Program-made: the position numbers and the translations under genes
NCBI GenBank assembly: GCA_903822185.1
Contig: CAIJOA010000017.1
Span: 62,001 to 126,000 of the forward strand
DNA length: 64,000 nucleotides
DNA from: an uncultured Rhodospirillales bacterium
Lineage (GTDB): Bacteria; Pseudomonadota; Alphaproteobacteria; ATCC43930; CGMCC-115725
Reading direction: 5' to 3'
Notes under the pieces: generated by a model
What the model saw: only the letters and a program-made list of their open reading frames with translations
Databases searched by the model: none
Told to the model about the DNA's origin: nothing
Part shown: piece by piece, positions 1 to 11,247 of the stretch
Position numbering within the stretch: position 1 is the stretch's first letter
How the letters are laid out: each line of letters begins with the position of its first letter

Positions 1-166
1 CCGCCATCCCGGCACCGGCCTTGGCCTGCCGCTGGCCATCGGCCTCGTCGAACTCCATGGCGGCCGCCTTGGCATCGAAAGTCAAAAGGGCGTTGGCACG
101 ACCGTGACCTTCACCCTGCCGCGCGCCCGCGCGCTTCTCGCCCCCGTCATCGCCGCCTCGGCCTAA
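1..166 (+). CDS. Sensor histidine kinase, C-terminal fragment
   Basis: Only the last 54 codons lie in the window, read in the frame starting at base 2 and ending at TAA 164-166. The peptide carries [18 protein letters not shown], the G2 (ATP-lid) box of a HATPase_c domain, followed by the typical [11 protein letters not shown] end of the kinase fold. It is therefore the catalytic end of a two-component sensor kinase. The sensor type and partner cannot be seen. It ends 5 bases before the next gene, so the two may be cotranscribed. Confidence 0.85.
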   Translation, partial: RHPGTGLGLPLAIGLVELHGGRLGIESQKGVGTTVTFTLPRARALLAPVIAASA

Positions 167-171
167 GCGCC

Positions 172-774
172 TTGCCGCAAGCCATCGCGCTCGCCCTTGT
201 CGCCGGTTACGCCGACGCGGCCGGGTTTCTGCGCTTTGGCGCCTTTGCCGGGATGATGACTGGCAACACCGTCTTGATGGGCATCGCCGCCGCCAACCGC
301 CATTGGGGCGAAGCGGCCGGTTTCGGCGCCTTGATCGCGACCTTCTTCGTCGCCGTCATTCTGGCGCAGCTGTACCAGCATCGTTTCACCCGCGTTCGTT
401 ACGCACTGATCCTCGAAGCGGCGCTGCTCCTCGTCTGCGATCTGATCAAGGCCGATTGGGGCATCGTGCTGATCGTTTTCGCGATGGGCATGCAGAACGC
501 GATTACGACCAAGGTCGTCGGCATCCGCATCAACACCACTTTCGTCACCGGCGTGCTGCATCAATTCGGCGAAGGCGTGGCGCAGCTTTGCCTGCCGGCG
601 CGGCTTCGCCCCGACGCGTCGAAGGGCGGGCCGGTCGCGATTTATGGTTTCGTCTGGGGCGCCTATGCTGTCGGGGCAGCGGCGGGCGCGATCGGCTTCA
701 ACACCATGACGATGCCGCTGATTCCGCCGGCCTTGTTGCTGGCTTATGTGTATGCAACGGCAAAGTCGGTTTAA
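172..774 (+). CDS. DUF1275 (YoaK-type) membrane protein
   Basis: A 200-residue, very hydrophobic protein with about six predicted membrane segments. The N-terminal AGYADAAGFLRFGAFAGMMTGNT matches the signature of the DUF1275/YoaK family, in which a G-D-A-x-G-F/Y stretch is followed by the MTGNT motif. The role of this family is not established; transport is often suggested. Translation appears to start at TTG 172, directly after the upstream kinase stop; a later start would remove the first membrane segment. Confidence 0.8.
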   Translation: MPQAIALALVAGYADAAGFLRFGAFAGMMTGNTVLMGIAAANRHWGEAAGFGALIATFFVAVILAQLYQHRFTRVRYALILEAALLLVCDLIKADWGIVLIVFAMGMQNAITTKVVGIRINTTFVTGVLHQFGEGVAQLCLPARLRPDASKGGPVAIYGFVWGAYAVGAAAGAIGFNTMTMPLIPPALLLAYVYATAKSV

Positions 775-917
775 ATCGACTCTCAAGATGTCGTAGCCGC
801 ATCGGTTTCGCGACCCAGCTATAGATTTTTGGCCAAATTAACGGCACTATCCGACGAGGCTGTCCGGATCGGCGGAAGAGCCTGTTTTGCCATGGCGGGG
901 AGCCGGAAAAAGACGTT

Positions 918-3707
<2,790 letters not shown>

Positions 3708-3713
3708 CCTTCC

Positions 3714-4274
3714 ATGTGGCGATTCTCGTTTCTGATCTTGCTGATGCTGCTGACGGGATGCGAAAAGCATCCGCCGCTGCCCTTGGCCAGCAACGTCGAT
3801 CTGACGCGGATGTATGGCGGCTGGTACATCGTCGCGACCGTCCCGAACTGGTTCGAGCGCGGACTCGTTAATCCTTACGACGTGTATTCGCCGCGGCCCG
3901 ACGGCGACATCAAGGAAGAGTTCTATCTGCAAAAAGGCAGCTTCACCGCGTCGCGCACACGCTACGAGGTGCATGACTGGGTAAAACCGGGAACAGGCAA
4001 TGCGCATTGGCGCGTTCAGGTTCAGTGGCCGCTGAACCTGCCGTTCCTCGTGCTCTATGTCGATCCCGACTATCGCTATGTGCTGTTCGGCGAGGAAAGC
4101 CGTGACCTCGGCTGGATCTACGCACGCTCAGCCGATATTTCCGATGCGGATTATCAAGTGCTGCTCGCCCGGTTCGAGCAGGCTGGCTACGACCCGAAAA
4201 AATTCCTTAAGTTCGTCCAGAAGCCGGAAGACATCGGCAAGCCCGGTTATTGGAGCGAGGACATCACGCCTTAA
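3714..4274 (+). CDS. blc: Lipocalin-family outer-membrane lipoprotein (Blc-like)
   Basis: A 186-residue protein with a lipoprotein signal: hydrophobic residues 4-15 followed by the lipobox LLTGC, so the mature protein would be lipidated at about Cys16. The mature part begins with MYGGWYIVATVPNWFERG, the GxW motif of the first lipocalin strand, and the rest has the lipocalin strand pattern, including YRYVLFGEESRDLGWIYAR, close to bacterial Blc proteins. Blc proteins bind lipids or lysophospholipids at the outer membrane. It starts 6 bases after the rpfC-like stop and may be read with it. Confidence 0.85.
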   Translation: MWRFSFLILLMLLTGCEKHPPLPLASNVDLTRMYGGWYIVATVPNWFERGLVNPYDVYSPRPDGDIKEEFYLQKGSFTASRTRYEVHDWVKPGTGNAHWRVQVQWPLNLPFLVLYVDPDYRYVLFGEESRDLGWIYARSADISDADYQVLLARFEQAGYDPKKFLKFVQKPEDIGKPGYWSEDITP

Positions 4275-4287
4275 GCAGCGACGGCCA

Positions 4288-4926
4288 TCAGCGTTCCGGC
4301 GGTACCGTCCAAACCAAGTTCTTCATGAAGGACGCGATGCGCGCGCTCGCATCAATCGGTTGCGGCGACGAGAACTGATATTCAAACGTCGATCTGCCGC
4401 CGAGATAACAATAGACATAAAGCTCGAAATGCAGCGGTTGTTGTCGGCCGCTGAAACTGTCCTGAAATTCATAGGCGGCCATTTTGCCGGGCGCGAAAGC
4501 CGCGCCGGCAGGAGATGCAACATCGCGTTCGCCGAGAGGCCGTGCGTCGGGATGCGCCGCGGCAACTGCATTTTTCCGTTTCAGAAATTCGCTGTTGCAC
4601 GACATCCTACGCATCGTTCCCGCGAGAGCGATCGGCACACCGTCCGTCGAAAGAGCCGGCGAAGGATAGACATAGGTCGTCGCGACGATCGGCGCTTGCA
4701 GCTGCGTCGAAGCATATCCGGCGCTGACGACGTAACCCTGACCGTCGTAGCGAAAGAGCGACGTGCGTTGAAAATCATCCACCGCCACCGGAAAGACCAT
4801 GCCGGACGGACGATGGAGAAAATCGCCATCCGCCGTGATCGGCTGCGGCCCCGCCGATTGCGCATGGCACGTCACCGCGGCCAGAACGATCGACGCTGTC
4901 GCGAGAAATCCGCGAAGGATTCTCAT
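4288..4926 (-). CDS. Hypothetical exported protein
   Basis: A 212-residue protein not recognised. Residues 1-23 form a signal peptide (MRILRGFLATASIVLAAVTCHAQ, shown here only as its N-terminal character: basic start, hydrophobic core, AxA-like end). The mature part has no obvious catalytic motif; it contains LHRPSGMVFPVAVDDFQR and a C-terminal segment rich in aromatic residues, suggesting a beta-rich periplasmic domain. It lies 7 bases downstream of the aldolase gene on the same strand, so the two are probably cotranscribed, and it converges with the lipocalin gene. Confidence 0.6.
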   Translation of the reverse strand: MRILRGFLATASIVLAAVTCHAQSAGPQPITADGDFLHRPSGMVFPVAVDDFQRTSLFRYDGQGYVVSAGYASTQLQAPIVATTYVYPSPALSTDGVPIALAGTMRRMSCNSEFLKRKNAVAAAHPDARPLGERDVASPAGAAFAPGKMAAYEFQDSFSGRQQPLHFELYVYCYLGGRSTFEYQFSSPQPIDASARIASFMKNLVWTVPPER

Positions 4927-4933
4927 GCGGGCC

Positions 4934-5695
4934 TTAGCTCGTCAGCGCGGCAACCTCGCGCTCGACCGCCGCACGCAGCATCGTCGCATCGCCGCCGAAC
5001 GTGACCATGTTGAAGCCTTGCGCCGCGTATTTCTTCGCAAAGCGTGACGAACCGGTGTGAATGCCGGCAATGATCTTGTGCTTCTTGCAGGCCGCAAGAA
5101 TCTTGGCGACGGCGGCGACATGTTCGGGCTCGTCGCGATCGAGGCCTTGGCCGAGGCCCAACGAAATCGCGAGATCGCTGGGGCCAATATAGAGACCGTC
5201 GATGCCGGGCGTCGCCGCGATCGCATCGACTTTTTCGAGACCTTCGAGAGTCTCGATCATCACAAAGCACAAGATCCCGTCACCGGTCACTTTCATGTCG
5301 CGGCTGCCCATCACCAAGGCGGCGCGCGCCGGACCATTGGAGCGTTCACCCTTCGGCGGATAGCGGCAGGCGGCAGCGGCCTTCGCCGCTTCGGCAGGGT
5401 TATTGACCAACGGCACGATCACGCCTTGCGCGCCGGCATCGAGCGATTTGCCGATGACCCAGCCTTCGTTGGCCGGCACCCGCGTCAGCGCGACCGAGCC
5501 GCGCGCATCAATGCCGCGCGCCATTTCGACCATGTCTTTGTAATCGCAAACGCCGTGTTGCTGATCGACGCAGACATAATCGACGCCTTTGGCAGCGATC
5601 AATTCGGCGGAAAAGCCGCAAGGCAGGCTGGCGAAGAGGCCGAAGACGGTTTCACCCTTCGCCCATTTCTCGCGCAGTGCAAAAGCGGTGGCCAT
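4934..5695 (-). CDS. HpcH/HpaI-family class II aldolase
   Basis: A 253-residue metal-dependent aldolase of the HpcH/HpaI family, cleaving or forming 2-keto-acid aldols in the cytoplasm. Visible signatures are VDQQHG with the catalytic His47, Arg72 in LTRVPANEGW, the metal-binding Glu148 in MIETLEG and Asp174 in GPSDLA. The length is normal for the family. The substrate cannot be told from sequence: relatives act on 4-hydroxy-2-oxoheptanedioate, 2-keto-3-deoxy sugars, or 4-hydroxy-4-methyl-2-oxoglutarate-like compounds. The last could matter because no LigK aldolase is seen near the lig cluster 20 kb away, but that link is speculation. Confidence 0.85.
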   Translation of the reverse strand: MATAFALREKWAKGETVFGLFASLPCGFSAELIAAKGVDYVCVDQQHGVCDYKDMVEMARGIDARGSVALTRVPANEGWVIGKSLDAGAQGVIVPLVNNPAEAAKAAAACRYPPKGERSNGPARAALVMGSRDMKVTGDGILCFVMIETLEGLEKVDAIAATPGIDGLYIGPSDLAISLGLGQGLDRDEPEHVAAVAKILAACKKHKIIAGIHTGSSRFAKKYAAQGFNMVTFGGDATMLRAAVEREVAALTS

Positions 5696-5774
5696 GACAT
5701 CTCTCCCCTAAAATGTTCGGGGGATTTTCGGTCGCGCGACGGTAGCGCGTCAATGGCCGAAGAGAGAAAGAGCG

Positions 5775-6761
5775 TCAGCTTGCCTGGCGGGTGATGCAGC
5801 GTTCCTGCGCCGTGATCAGACGGTGCATGCGCCGCAGACCCGATTCATCGAGCTTCAACGCGGCATCGACCCAGAGATCGGCGATCCGGGTCATTTCTTC
5901 AAAGGTCACGGGATTGACGAGACGACGCGAGCGGTAGAGCGCCCGCTGCGCCGCGTAGCGCCGGCCGCCGCGGCCGATGAAATCATAAAACGCGGCAACG
6001 CCCTGGCCATCGGGGGCCAGTACATCGACCGCGCCGAGGGCATAAAGCTGCTCGGCGCTATAGACCTCGCCGCTCATAATGATGCGTTCGGCGAGGCCCG
6101 GCGCAATCCGACGCGTCAGGAAGGTATAGGCGCCCATGCCGGGGAAGAGATTGAAGAGGATTTCCGGCAGGCCAAACTTCGCGCTGCGTTCGGCAACGAT
6201 AAGATTGGACGACAGCGCCGCCTCGAACCCGCCGCCCAACGCATCGCCCTGCACCAGCGCGACCGAGATCACCGGCAGATCGAACCCGAGGCCCGTCGCA
6301 TTGGTAAAGCCGATTTCGCAGCAGGCATGGGCGTAGCGCCGCAGCCCGGCACGGTCGCGGTTGCGGATCAGCGTCGTGAAAAGATCGAGGTCGCCGCCAA
6401 GATTCCACACCCCCGGAGCCCGCGAACCCAGGACCAGATAGCGCAGCGGCGGCTCGGAATCGGCGTCCTCATGGTCGCCGAAAACACCGCGGACCATGCG
6501 CTGGACCGCCTGGGCTTCGGCCAGAACCGAATTGGTGAAGCAGGGCCGCCCGGCAAAATCGAAATAGCAGAAGAGAATCTTTTCGTCGGAATCGTATTGG
6601 AGATCGAATTCCGCGAATTGATGGGCGTCGAGCGCCGCCTGAACCGGGTCGCCGTCCTTACCGATCAATTCCGCAAACAGCCTTTCTGTCGGAATCCCGC
6701 CCGGTTCGGGCGCCAATCGGTCTGAAACCAGATCGATAAGTTCCGGCTGGATCGACATCAA
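5775..6761 (-). CDS. rpfF: RpfF-type DSF synthase (crotonase family)
   Basis: A 328-residue crotonase-fold enzyme. RpfF makes cis-2-unsaturated fatty acid signals (DSF) from acyl-ACP by combined dehydratase and thioesterase activity. Diagnostic segments are NLGGDLDLF at about 120, LVQGDALGGGFEAALS with Glu180, and GLPEILFNLFPGMGAY with Glu200. The two glutamates are 20 residues apart, as Glu141 and Glu161 are in Xanthomonas RpfF, and the stretch YSAEQLYALGAVD and the C-terminal IADLWVDAAL..DE..LR.M.RL also match. The N-terminus is about 40 residues longer than in Xanthomonas. Ordinary enoyl-CoA hydratases lack the LFPGMGAY signature. Product chain length is unknown. Confidence 0.88.
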   Translation of the reverse strand: MMSIQPELIDLVSDRLAPEPGGIPTERLFAELIGKDGDPVQAALDAHQFAEFDLQYDSDEKILFCYFDFAGRPCFTNSVLAEAQAVQRMVRGVFGDHEDADSEPPLRYLVLGSRAPGVWNLGGDLDLFTTLIRNRDRAGLRRYAHACCEIGFTNATGLGFDLPVISVALVQGDALGGGFEAALSSNLIVAERSAKFGLPEILFNLFPGMGAYTFLTRRIAPGLAERIIMSGEVYSAEQLYALGAVDVLAPDGQGVAAFYDFIGRGGRRYAAQRALYRSRRLVNPVTFEEMTRIADLWVDAALKLDESGLRRMHRLITAQERCITRQAS

Positions 6762-7057
6762 GTTCTCCGGCGCCGGGATGACGCTCTGGGACCGGAACAG
6801 TTAACGACAGGTTAATATCTATATCAATCAAGAAGTTTGCGGTTCTTCTTGAGTCTTACATTCAAAAGAGATGTGGGGTAAGTTGGCAACACTCGTACAA
6901 GCCGTTGTGGGGCGCGGCATGCGTTTTGGGGTGAAATTTGTCGCAACTCTCTCCATCAGGGCAGATAGGTCTCGCCTATCCCGCTATGGGGCGATTCGCC
7001 CGTCCGTCCTCCAAACCTGCGTGCTACAGATGAGTCAGGTCCAAAACGAGGTGACTC
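6762..7057. promoter_or_regulatory. Intergenic region between rpfF-like and nitroreductase genes
   Basis: A 296-base non-coding stretch between divergent genes, A+T-rich at its rpfF-proximal end (about 6800-6870). It should hold both promoters. I see no convincing RNA gene; the only clear structure is the inverted repeat at 6828-6852. Confidence 0.5.
6828..6852. repeat. Perfect 8-bp inverted repeat (candidate operator) upstream of rpfF
   Basis: TCAAGAAG at 6828-6835 and its exact reverse complement CTTCTTGA at 6845-6852 are separated by 9 bases. It is 67 bases upstream of the rpfF-like start and is not followed by a T-run, so an operator is more likely than a terminator. No factor is assigned. 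Confidence 0.4.
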
Positions 7058-7618
7058 ATGGAAGCTCTTGACGCACTGAACACCCGCCGTAGCCCCTCCA
7101 AATTCGCCGAACCGGCCCCCGATGACGCTGCCCTGCAGTCGATCCTGGGCGCGGCGATGCACGCGCCCGACCACGGCAAGCTGAAGCCTTGGCGCTTTAT
7201 CGTGCTGCGCGGCGACGCGCGCCATCGTTTCGGCGATGTGATGGCCGAGGCGATGAAAAAGCGCGAACCCGACGCGCCCGAGAACATGCTGGGCCGTGAG
7301 CGCGAGAAGCCGCTACGCGCGCCGCTGATCGTCGTGTTGTCGGCCGCGATCCAGGAAAGCCACAAGATTCCGGTGATCGAGCAGATGCTCGCGGCCGGCG
7401 CCGCCGCGCAGAACATCATGGTCGCGGCGCATGCGATGGGATACGGCGCGGCCTGGAAGACCGGCGCGCCGGCCTATGACGACAGCGTCAAAACCGCGCT
7501 GGGGCTGACGCCGCAGGATGCGATCATCGGTTTTATGTATCTCGGTACGCCCGCGGTGATGCCGCAGGCGATGGCACAACCCGATCCCTCGACCTTCATC
7601 CGTAACTGGCCAGGCTGA
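7058..7618 (+). CDS. Nitroreductase family flavoprotein (YdjA-like)
   Basis: A 186-residue single-domain nitroreductase-fold protein. The N-terminal NTRRSPSKF is the FMN-binding RRS motif, followed by APDHGKLKPWRFIVL, which places it near the compact YdjA-type proteins, and GYGAAWKTG plus FMYLGTP at the C-terminal end. Such proteins bind FMN and reduce nitro compounds, quinones or unknown substrates with NAD(P)H as a cytoplasmic dimer. The substrate is not predictable. The ATG at 7058 follows an AACGAGGTGACTC stretch that serves as ribosome-binding site. Confidence 0.88.
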   Translation: MEALDALNTRRSPSKFAEPAPDDAALQSILGAAMHAPDHGKLKPWRFIVLRGDARHRFGDVMAEAMKKREPDAPENMLGREREKPLRAPLIVVLSAAIQESHKIPVIEQMLAAGAAAQNIMVAAHAMGYGAAWKTGAPAYDDSVKTALGLTPQDAIIGFMYLGTPAVMPQAMAQPDPSTFIRNWPG

Positions 7619-7631
7619 GCCGCCGCACGAT

Positions 7632-8798
7632 GTGCTGAACCGGGGGTACTTTTTTGCGGCGCTGATCGTCCTCGGGGCGATCGTCTATATGTCGCTTTAT
7701 CCCTTTCACGGGCGCATCATCCTGCCACCGTGGGGGCCGCTGACCGAGCTCAGCCGTACCTGGTCGCAATGGCCCGATAGCCACGGCGATTTCCTTGCCA
7801 ACACGCTTCTCTATCTGCCGTTCGGTTTTTGCGTTTCGCTGGCCATCGCGCAGCCACGAACTTTCTGGCCGCGGCTGATCATCGCGACCATCTTCGGCGC
7901 GTTGCTGAGCTTTGCGATCGAGTTGTCGCAATTCTATGTCGCCGAACGCTTCACCGACATGCGCGACATCTAAGCCAACACGCTGGGCTCGGCGCTCGGC
8001 GCCTTCGCGGGTTTGGCGCTTGGCGGCAATTTCCGGATGCCGATGTTGCGCGAGATCGAGTTGCGGCCTTTTCCCGCAATGCTCATCGCCGCGTTTCTCG
8101 CCGTGCGCCTCTATCCCTTCGTGCCGGTCATCGATCTGCACAAATATATCCACGCTCTGCGGCCGTTGTTCGCGATCGACAATCTGACGCAGCTCGACCT
8201 TTATGTGCGCAGCGTGACCTGGATCGTTCTCGCCTATCTGCTGGAGACGATCTTCGGGCGACGCGCGTCGGTAACGGCGTATTTGCTGCTGGCGGTTACG
8301 TTCTTCGTCGCCCTCACTTTCATCATCGACAAGAGCGTCAATCTCGCGAGCGTTCTAGGATCACTTATCGCGTTGTTCGTTTGGTTCTTCGCGTTGCGTT
8401 ATGTACCAGGCCGTATCGCGATACTGGCGTTGACCTTCGCGTCGGTCGTGATGCTGGAAAGGTTGCGGCCGTTCCGGCTCAACCCCACCTCGCACGGCTA
8501 TGACTGGGTGCCCTTCGCGAGCATGATCAAAGGGACGATCGAGAATGCCGTCCTCGTCATGCTCGGGAAATTTTTCCTTTATGGAAGCTTGATCTGGCTG
8601 CTCAATCGCGCCGGGCTACGCCTGTGGCGCGCCACCGTTTCGACAATGATGCTGGTGCTGTTCGCCAGTATCATCGAGCAATATATCCCCGGCCGCAGCG
8701 CTGGCATCACCGACGCGGTGATGGCCGTGCTGATCGGGATGGTTATGGCGCCGATGACGACGTCGCCGGCGCGAGGTCGCGTTCCCCAACCGGCGTGA
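7632..8798 (+). pseudogene. VanZ-like membrane protein interrupted by an in-frame stop
   Basis: Two open stretches, 7632-7973 and 7974-8798, are in the same frame and together encode one membrane protein of about 387 residues. The first ends FAIELSQFYVAERFTDMRDI, the next reads ANTLGSALGAFAGLAL: this is the uninterrupted VanZ signature (R-x2-D-x2-N-T-x-G) split by TAA at 7971-7973. A second VanZ-like motif, EQYIPGRSAGITDAV, is near the C-terminus. No frameshift or other damage is visible, so the stop is either a recent point mutation, a sequencing error, or tolerated by restart at 8013 or 8037. The start codon is probably GTG 7632. VanZ-family proteins are membrane proteins of mostly unknown role. 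Confidence 0.75.
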
Positions 8799-8979
8799 AG
8801 TCGGCACAGCCGCCGGACGCGCTGCCATAGCGATCATGGCGTGAGCATAAGCCGTCCTCGGATGTCACCGACGCCCAGGCCGAGCTCATGATATTGAGCC
8901 CGCCGAACACTGCCTCGAGATAGCTGGGGTCGTTGCGAAAGAACGCGCAACGCCCGCAGCAATCGCGATTCTTCATCAT
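8743..8979 (-). CDS. Small cysteine-rich protein downstream of yeiH
   Basis: A 78-residue protein beginning MMKNRDCCGRCAFFRNDP and containing a later Cys in DGLCSRHDRY and another in GGCADFTPVG. The CxxCxxC-type cluster followed by Cys and His suggests a small metal- or iron-sulfur-binding protein. Its start lies 4 bases beyond the yeiH stop on the same strand, so it is probably the second gene of that operon. Its last 56 bases overlap the end of the convergent VanZ-like gene; the cysteine-containing core lies mostly outside the overlap. Function unknown. Confidence 0.6.
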   Translation of the reverse strand: MMKNRDCCGRCAFFRNDPSYLEAVFGGLNIMSSAWASVTSEDGLCSRHDRYGSASGGCADFTPVGERDLAPATSSSAP

Positions 8980-8983
8980 CGCC

Positions 8984-10378
8984 TCACGGGTTGAGATTGG
9001 CCCAATGATCGGCGAAGACGTAGGCCGACAGGATGAAGCCCAGCACGACATTGACGACGACGCCCGCGGTGAAGGCATAGAACGGCTTGGAACCGGCCTT
9101 GGCCAATTCACGGAAGCGCGTTGTCAGACCGATGCTAAGGAAGCAGAAGATGAACGCCCAGGTACGCAGATCTTTGATCGGCGCGACGAGGTTCGGATTC
9201 ACGATCTTGTTGTAGTCGGCAAAGCTGTAGCTGCTGGTGACCCAGGTGATGAGCAGCGAGGCCAGCAGGAAGCCGATCACGAACTTCGGGAAGCGCCACC
9301 AGATTTGCGCGGCATCGACCTTGCTGCCCGTCTCGCTTTTTTCCCAACGCGTCGTCGCGACGATGGCGAGGACGAAAGCCCAGATGCCGATCCAGACATC
9401 GCGGCCGACGACTTTCATCAAGGTGAAGGCGACGACCGATTGATCGGCGGTGCCGGCGATGCCGTTCGACCCGGCAAAGCCGCCATAGGTCTGCGCGGCG
9501 GCAATGCCGGCCGCATCGGCGAATTCGGACGTCCCGATCCACGCACCACCGACACCGGCCGGCAGATGCAAAGCCTGCGCGACGAACGGCAGAGCGAAGA
9601 TCATCACGATGGCCCAGAGAATCACCAGGGTGATGGCGATCGGGGCATCGTCTTTCTTGGCGCCGACAGCGCCGGCGATGGCGATCGAAGCGGAGACACC
9701 GCAGACCGCGCCGCCCGCACCCAGCACCGCCGCGAAGCGGCGATCGAGGCCCAGCTTCACAGCAACAAAATAGATGACGAGGAAGGTGATGATCGAAACG
9801 ATCGATGCCTGAAGGATCGCGATCGGACCGGCCCAGATGATGAGCGTGAAGGGCAAGGTCGCGCCCAGCAGCACGATGCCGGTCTTGATATAGAATTCGA
9901 CCCGGAAGCCGGCATCGAGCCAGCGCGGCAAACCGAAGACGTTGGCGATGATCAGCCCGACGACCAGCGCGACCAGCGGCGGTTCGAGATTATAATAATT
10001 GGCCCGGTCCCACTGTCCGATCGTGAAGATCGCCACGGCGAGCACATAGATAAAGACGAAGGCCGGCAGGAATTCGCGTGGCTTATGACCCAACGTGGTC
10101 AAGGCGACGGTAAAGGCCGCAGCCCATAGGGCAAATTGAACGAGGTACCGCAGCCAGGTATCGCTGAAATGCGCCGTGAGTTGCGCGAAGGTCGTCCATT
10201 TCGGCGGCACCACCGCGACCCAACGCCAGCTTCCGCCATGGGCGAAAAGATAAATCCCGACCACGACAATGGCGAGGCCGAGCCAGATCGCCCACCAATC
10301 CTCTTTCAGCCATAGCTCGCGCCAACCGGCGGTTTGACGCACGGGTGCATCGCGAAAATCGGTTTCGACCTTACTCAT
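8984..10378 (-). CDS. yeiH: YeiH/UPF0324-family putative sulfate exporter
   Basis: A 464-residue integral membrane protein with roughly eleven hydrophobic segments. The segments KTGIVLLGATLPF, AVLGAGGAVCGVSASIAIA and GTSEFADAAGIAAAQTYGG are characteristic of the YeiH (Cons_hypoth698) family, annotated as putative sulfate exporters. It is about 110 residues longer than E. coli YeiH, mainly through an N-terminal extension with two extra membrane segments and an enlarged loop. ATG 10378 is preceded by a GGGGGAT ribosome-binding site. A 70-residue gene lies upstream on the same strand and a cysteine-rich small gene downstream. Confidence 0.85.
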   Translation of the reverse strand: MSKVETDFRDAPVRQTAGWRELWLKEDWWAIWLGLAIVVVGIYLFAHGGSWRWVAVVPPKWTTFAQLTAHFSDTWLRYLVQFALWAAAFTVALTTLGHKPREFLPAFVFIYVLAVAIFTIGQWDRANYYNLEPPLVALVVGLIIANVFGLPRWLDAGFRVEFYIKTGIVLLGATLPFTLIIWAGPIAILQASIVSIITFLVIYFVAVKLGLDRRFAAVLGAGGAVCGVSASIAIAGAVGAKKDDAPIAITLVILWAIVMIFALPFVAQALHLPAGVGGAWIGTSEFADAAGIAAAQTYGGFAGSNGIAGTADQSVVAFTLMKVVGRDVWIGIWAFVLAIVATTRWEKSETGSKVDAAQIWWRFPKFVIGFLLASLLITWVTSSYSFADYNKIVNPNLVAPIKDLRTWAFIFCFLSIGLTTRFRELAKAGSKPFYAFTAGVVVNVVLGFILSAYVFADHWANLNP

Positions 10379-10417
10379 CTCAATCCCCCTGAAAATTCTT
10401 TGTCGGCGTCGCTTCGA

Positions 10418-10630
10418 TTAAGCCGCGCAGCGACAGGGACCGATCCCCAATTGCACACGGGCGCGCGTCACCACATGGCGCAGCTGCGCCTGGCTGACGC
10501 CGTCACGGCGCATGACCGCATGAACGAGCGGATCGGCGAGCACGTCGCACAGATCGGGCTCGACCCCGGCTTCTTGCCAGGCGCGGTTAATCGGATTGGG
10601 ATTCGGTCTCACGAAAATGGAACGCGACAT
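10418..10630 (-). CDS. Small hypothetical protein
   Basis: A 70-residue soluble protein, not recognised. It contains PNPNPINRAWQEAGVEP, DPLVHAVMRRDGVS and ends GIGPCRCAA. The start is supported by a strong AAGGAGG ribosome-binding site just upstream (10643-10637 on the minus strand). It precedes yeiH by 39 bases on the same strand and follows an unusually A+T-rich stretch that probably holds the operon promoter. It looks like the leading gene of the yeiH operon; a small DNA-binding or adaptor role is possible but not shown. Confidence 0.6.
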   Translation of the reverse strand: MSRSIFVRPNPNPINRAWQEAGVEPDLCDVLADPLVHAVMRRDGVSQAQLRHVVTRARVQLGIGPCRCAA

Positions 10631-10649
10631 GATAACGCCTCCTTAGGGC

Positions 10650-10735
10650 GTACATCATTATCAATTCCACATATTTGTCTGTCAATTAATAATTATAGTA
10701 CAAATAAAATATGTTTTATTTATATTGGCAGGATG
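10650..10735. promoter_or_regulatory. A+T-rich intergenic segment with an 8-bp inverted repeat
   Basis: This short gap is strikingly A+T-rich in a GC-rich background. AAATAAAA at 10702-10709 and TTTTATTT at 10714-10721 form a perfect inverted repeat with a 4-base loop; the right arm overlaps the stop of the chromate transporter half. It may end transcription from the chr genes or be an operator/promoter of the downstream yeiH operon. Confidence 0.45.
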
Positions 10736-11247
10736 AATTTGAGGACGAGGCCTAGGGCGGTGGCGCCCACCATCCCGGTCAGCAGTCCCCGCCGGGCCAA
10801 AAACACCAAGGCAAGGGTCGAGAGCAGGACGATCCAAGGGACAAGGCCGGTCAGCGCCTCACGGCCGATATTGACCACCACCGCGAACATCAGCCCGACC
10901 GACGCCGCGGTGAGGCCACGGATCGCGCCTTGAACCGCGCGGACATTCCGAACTCGCTCGTACCCCTTCAGCACCGGCAGGACGAGATAGCCTGGAAACT
11001 GGATCGAGATCATCGCCACCAGCGCACCGAGCCAGCCGTGCAGCATGTAGCCGATCGAGGCGAGCCAAAGATTGTTCTGACCCGGCGTTACCCGGCCCAG
11101 CGCATAGGCATAGAGAAATTGATTGAGGTTCAGGATTCCGGTGTCCGTCACCAGCCGGTGCTGCAGCAGCGCCAGCACCGCCGAGCCGTTGCCGAAGGCC
11201 AGCAGGTTGTAGGTCGAGATGACGACGAAGATCTGAAAGAGGTTCAT
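10720..11247 (-). CDS. Chromate transporter family protein, C-terminal-type half
   Basis: A 175-residue membrane protein of the CHR (ChrA) family in its short-chain, half-size form. The N-terminal FQIFVVISTYNLLAFGNGSAVLALLQHR carries the FGNG motif typical of the second ChrA domain. Half-size CHR proteins work in pairs to export chromate or related anions. Its start overlaps the stop of the other half (11244-11867) by 4 bases (ATGA), so the two are translationally coupled and probably form one transporter. Whether chromate is the true substrate is not known. Confidence 0.85.
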   Translation of the reverse strand: MNLFQIFVVISTYNLLAFGNGSAVLALLQHRLVTDTGILNLNQFLYAYALGRVTPGQNNLWLASIGYMLHGWLGALVAMISIQFPGYLVLPVLKGYERVRNVRAVQGAIRGLTAASVGLMFAVVVNIGREALTGLVPWIVLLSTLALVFLARRGLLTGMVGATALGLVLKFILPI

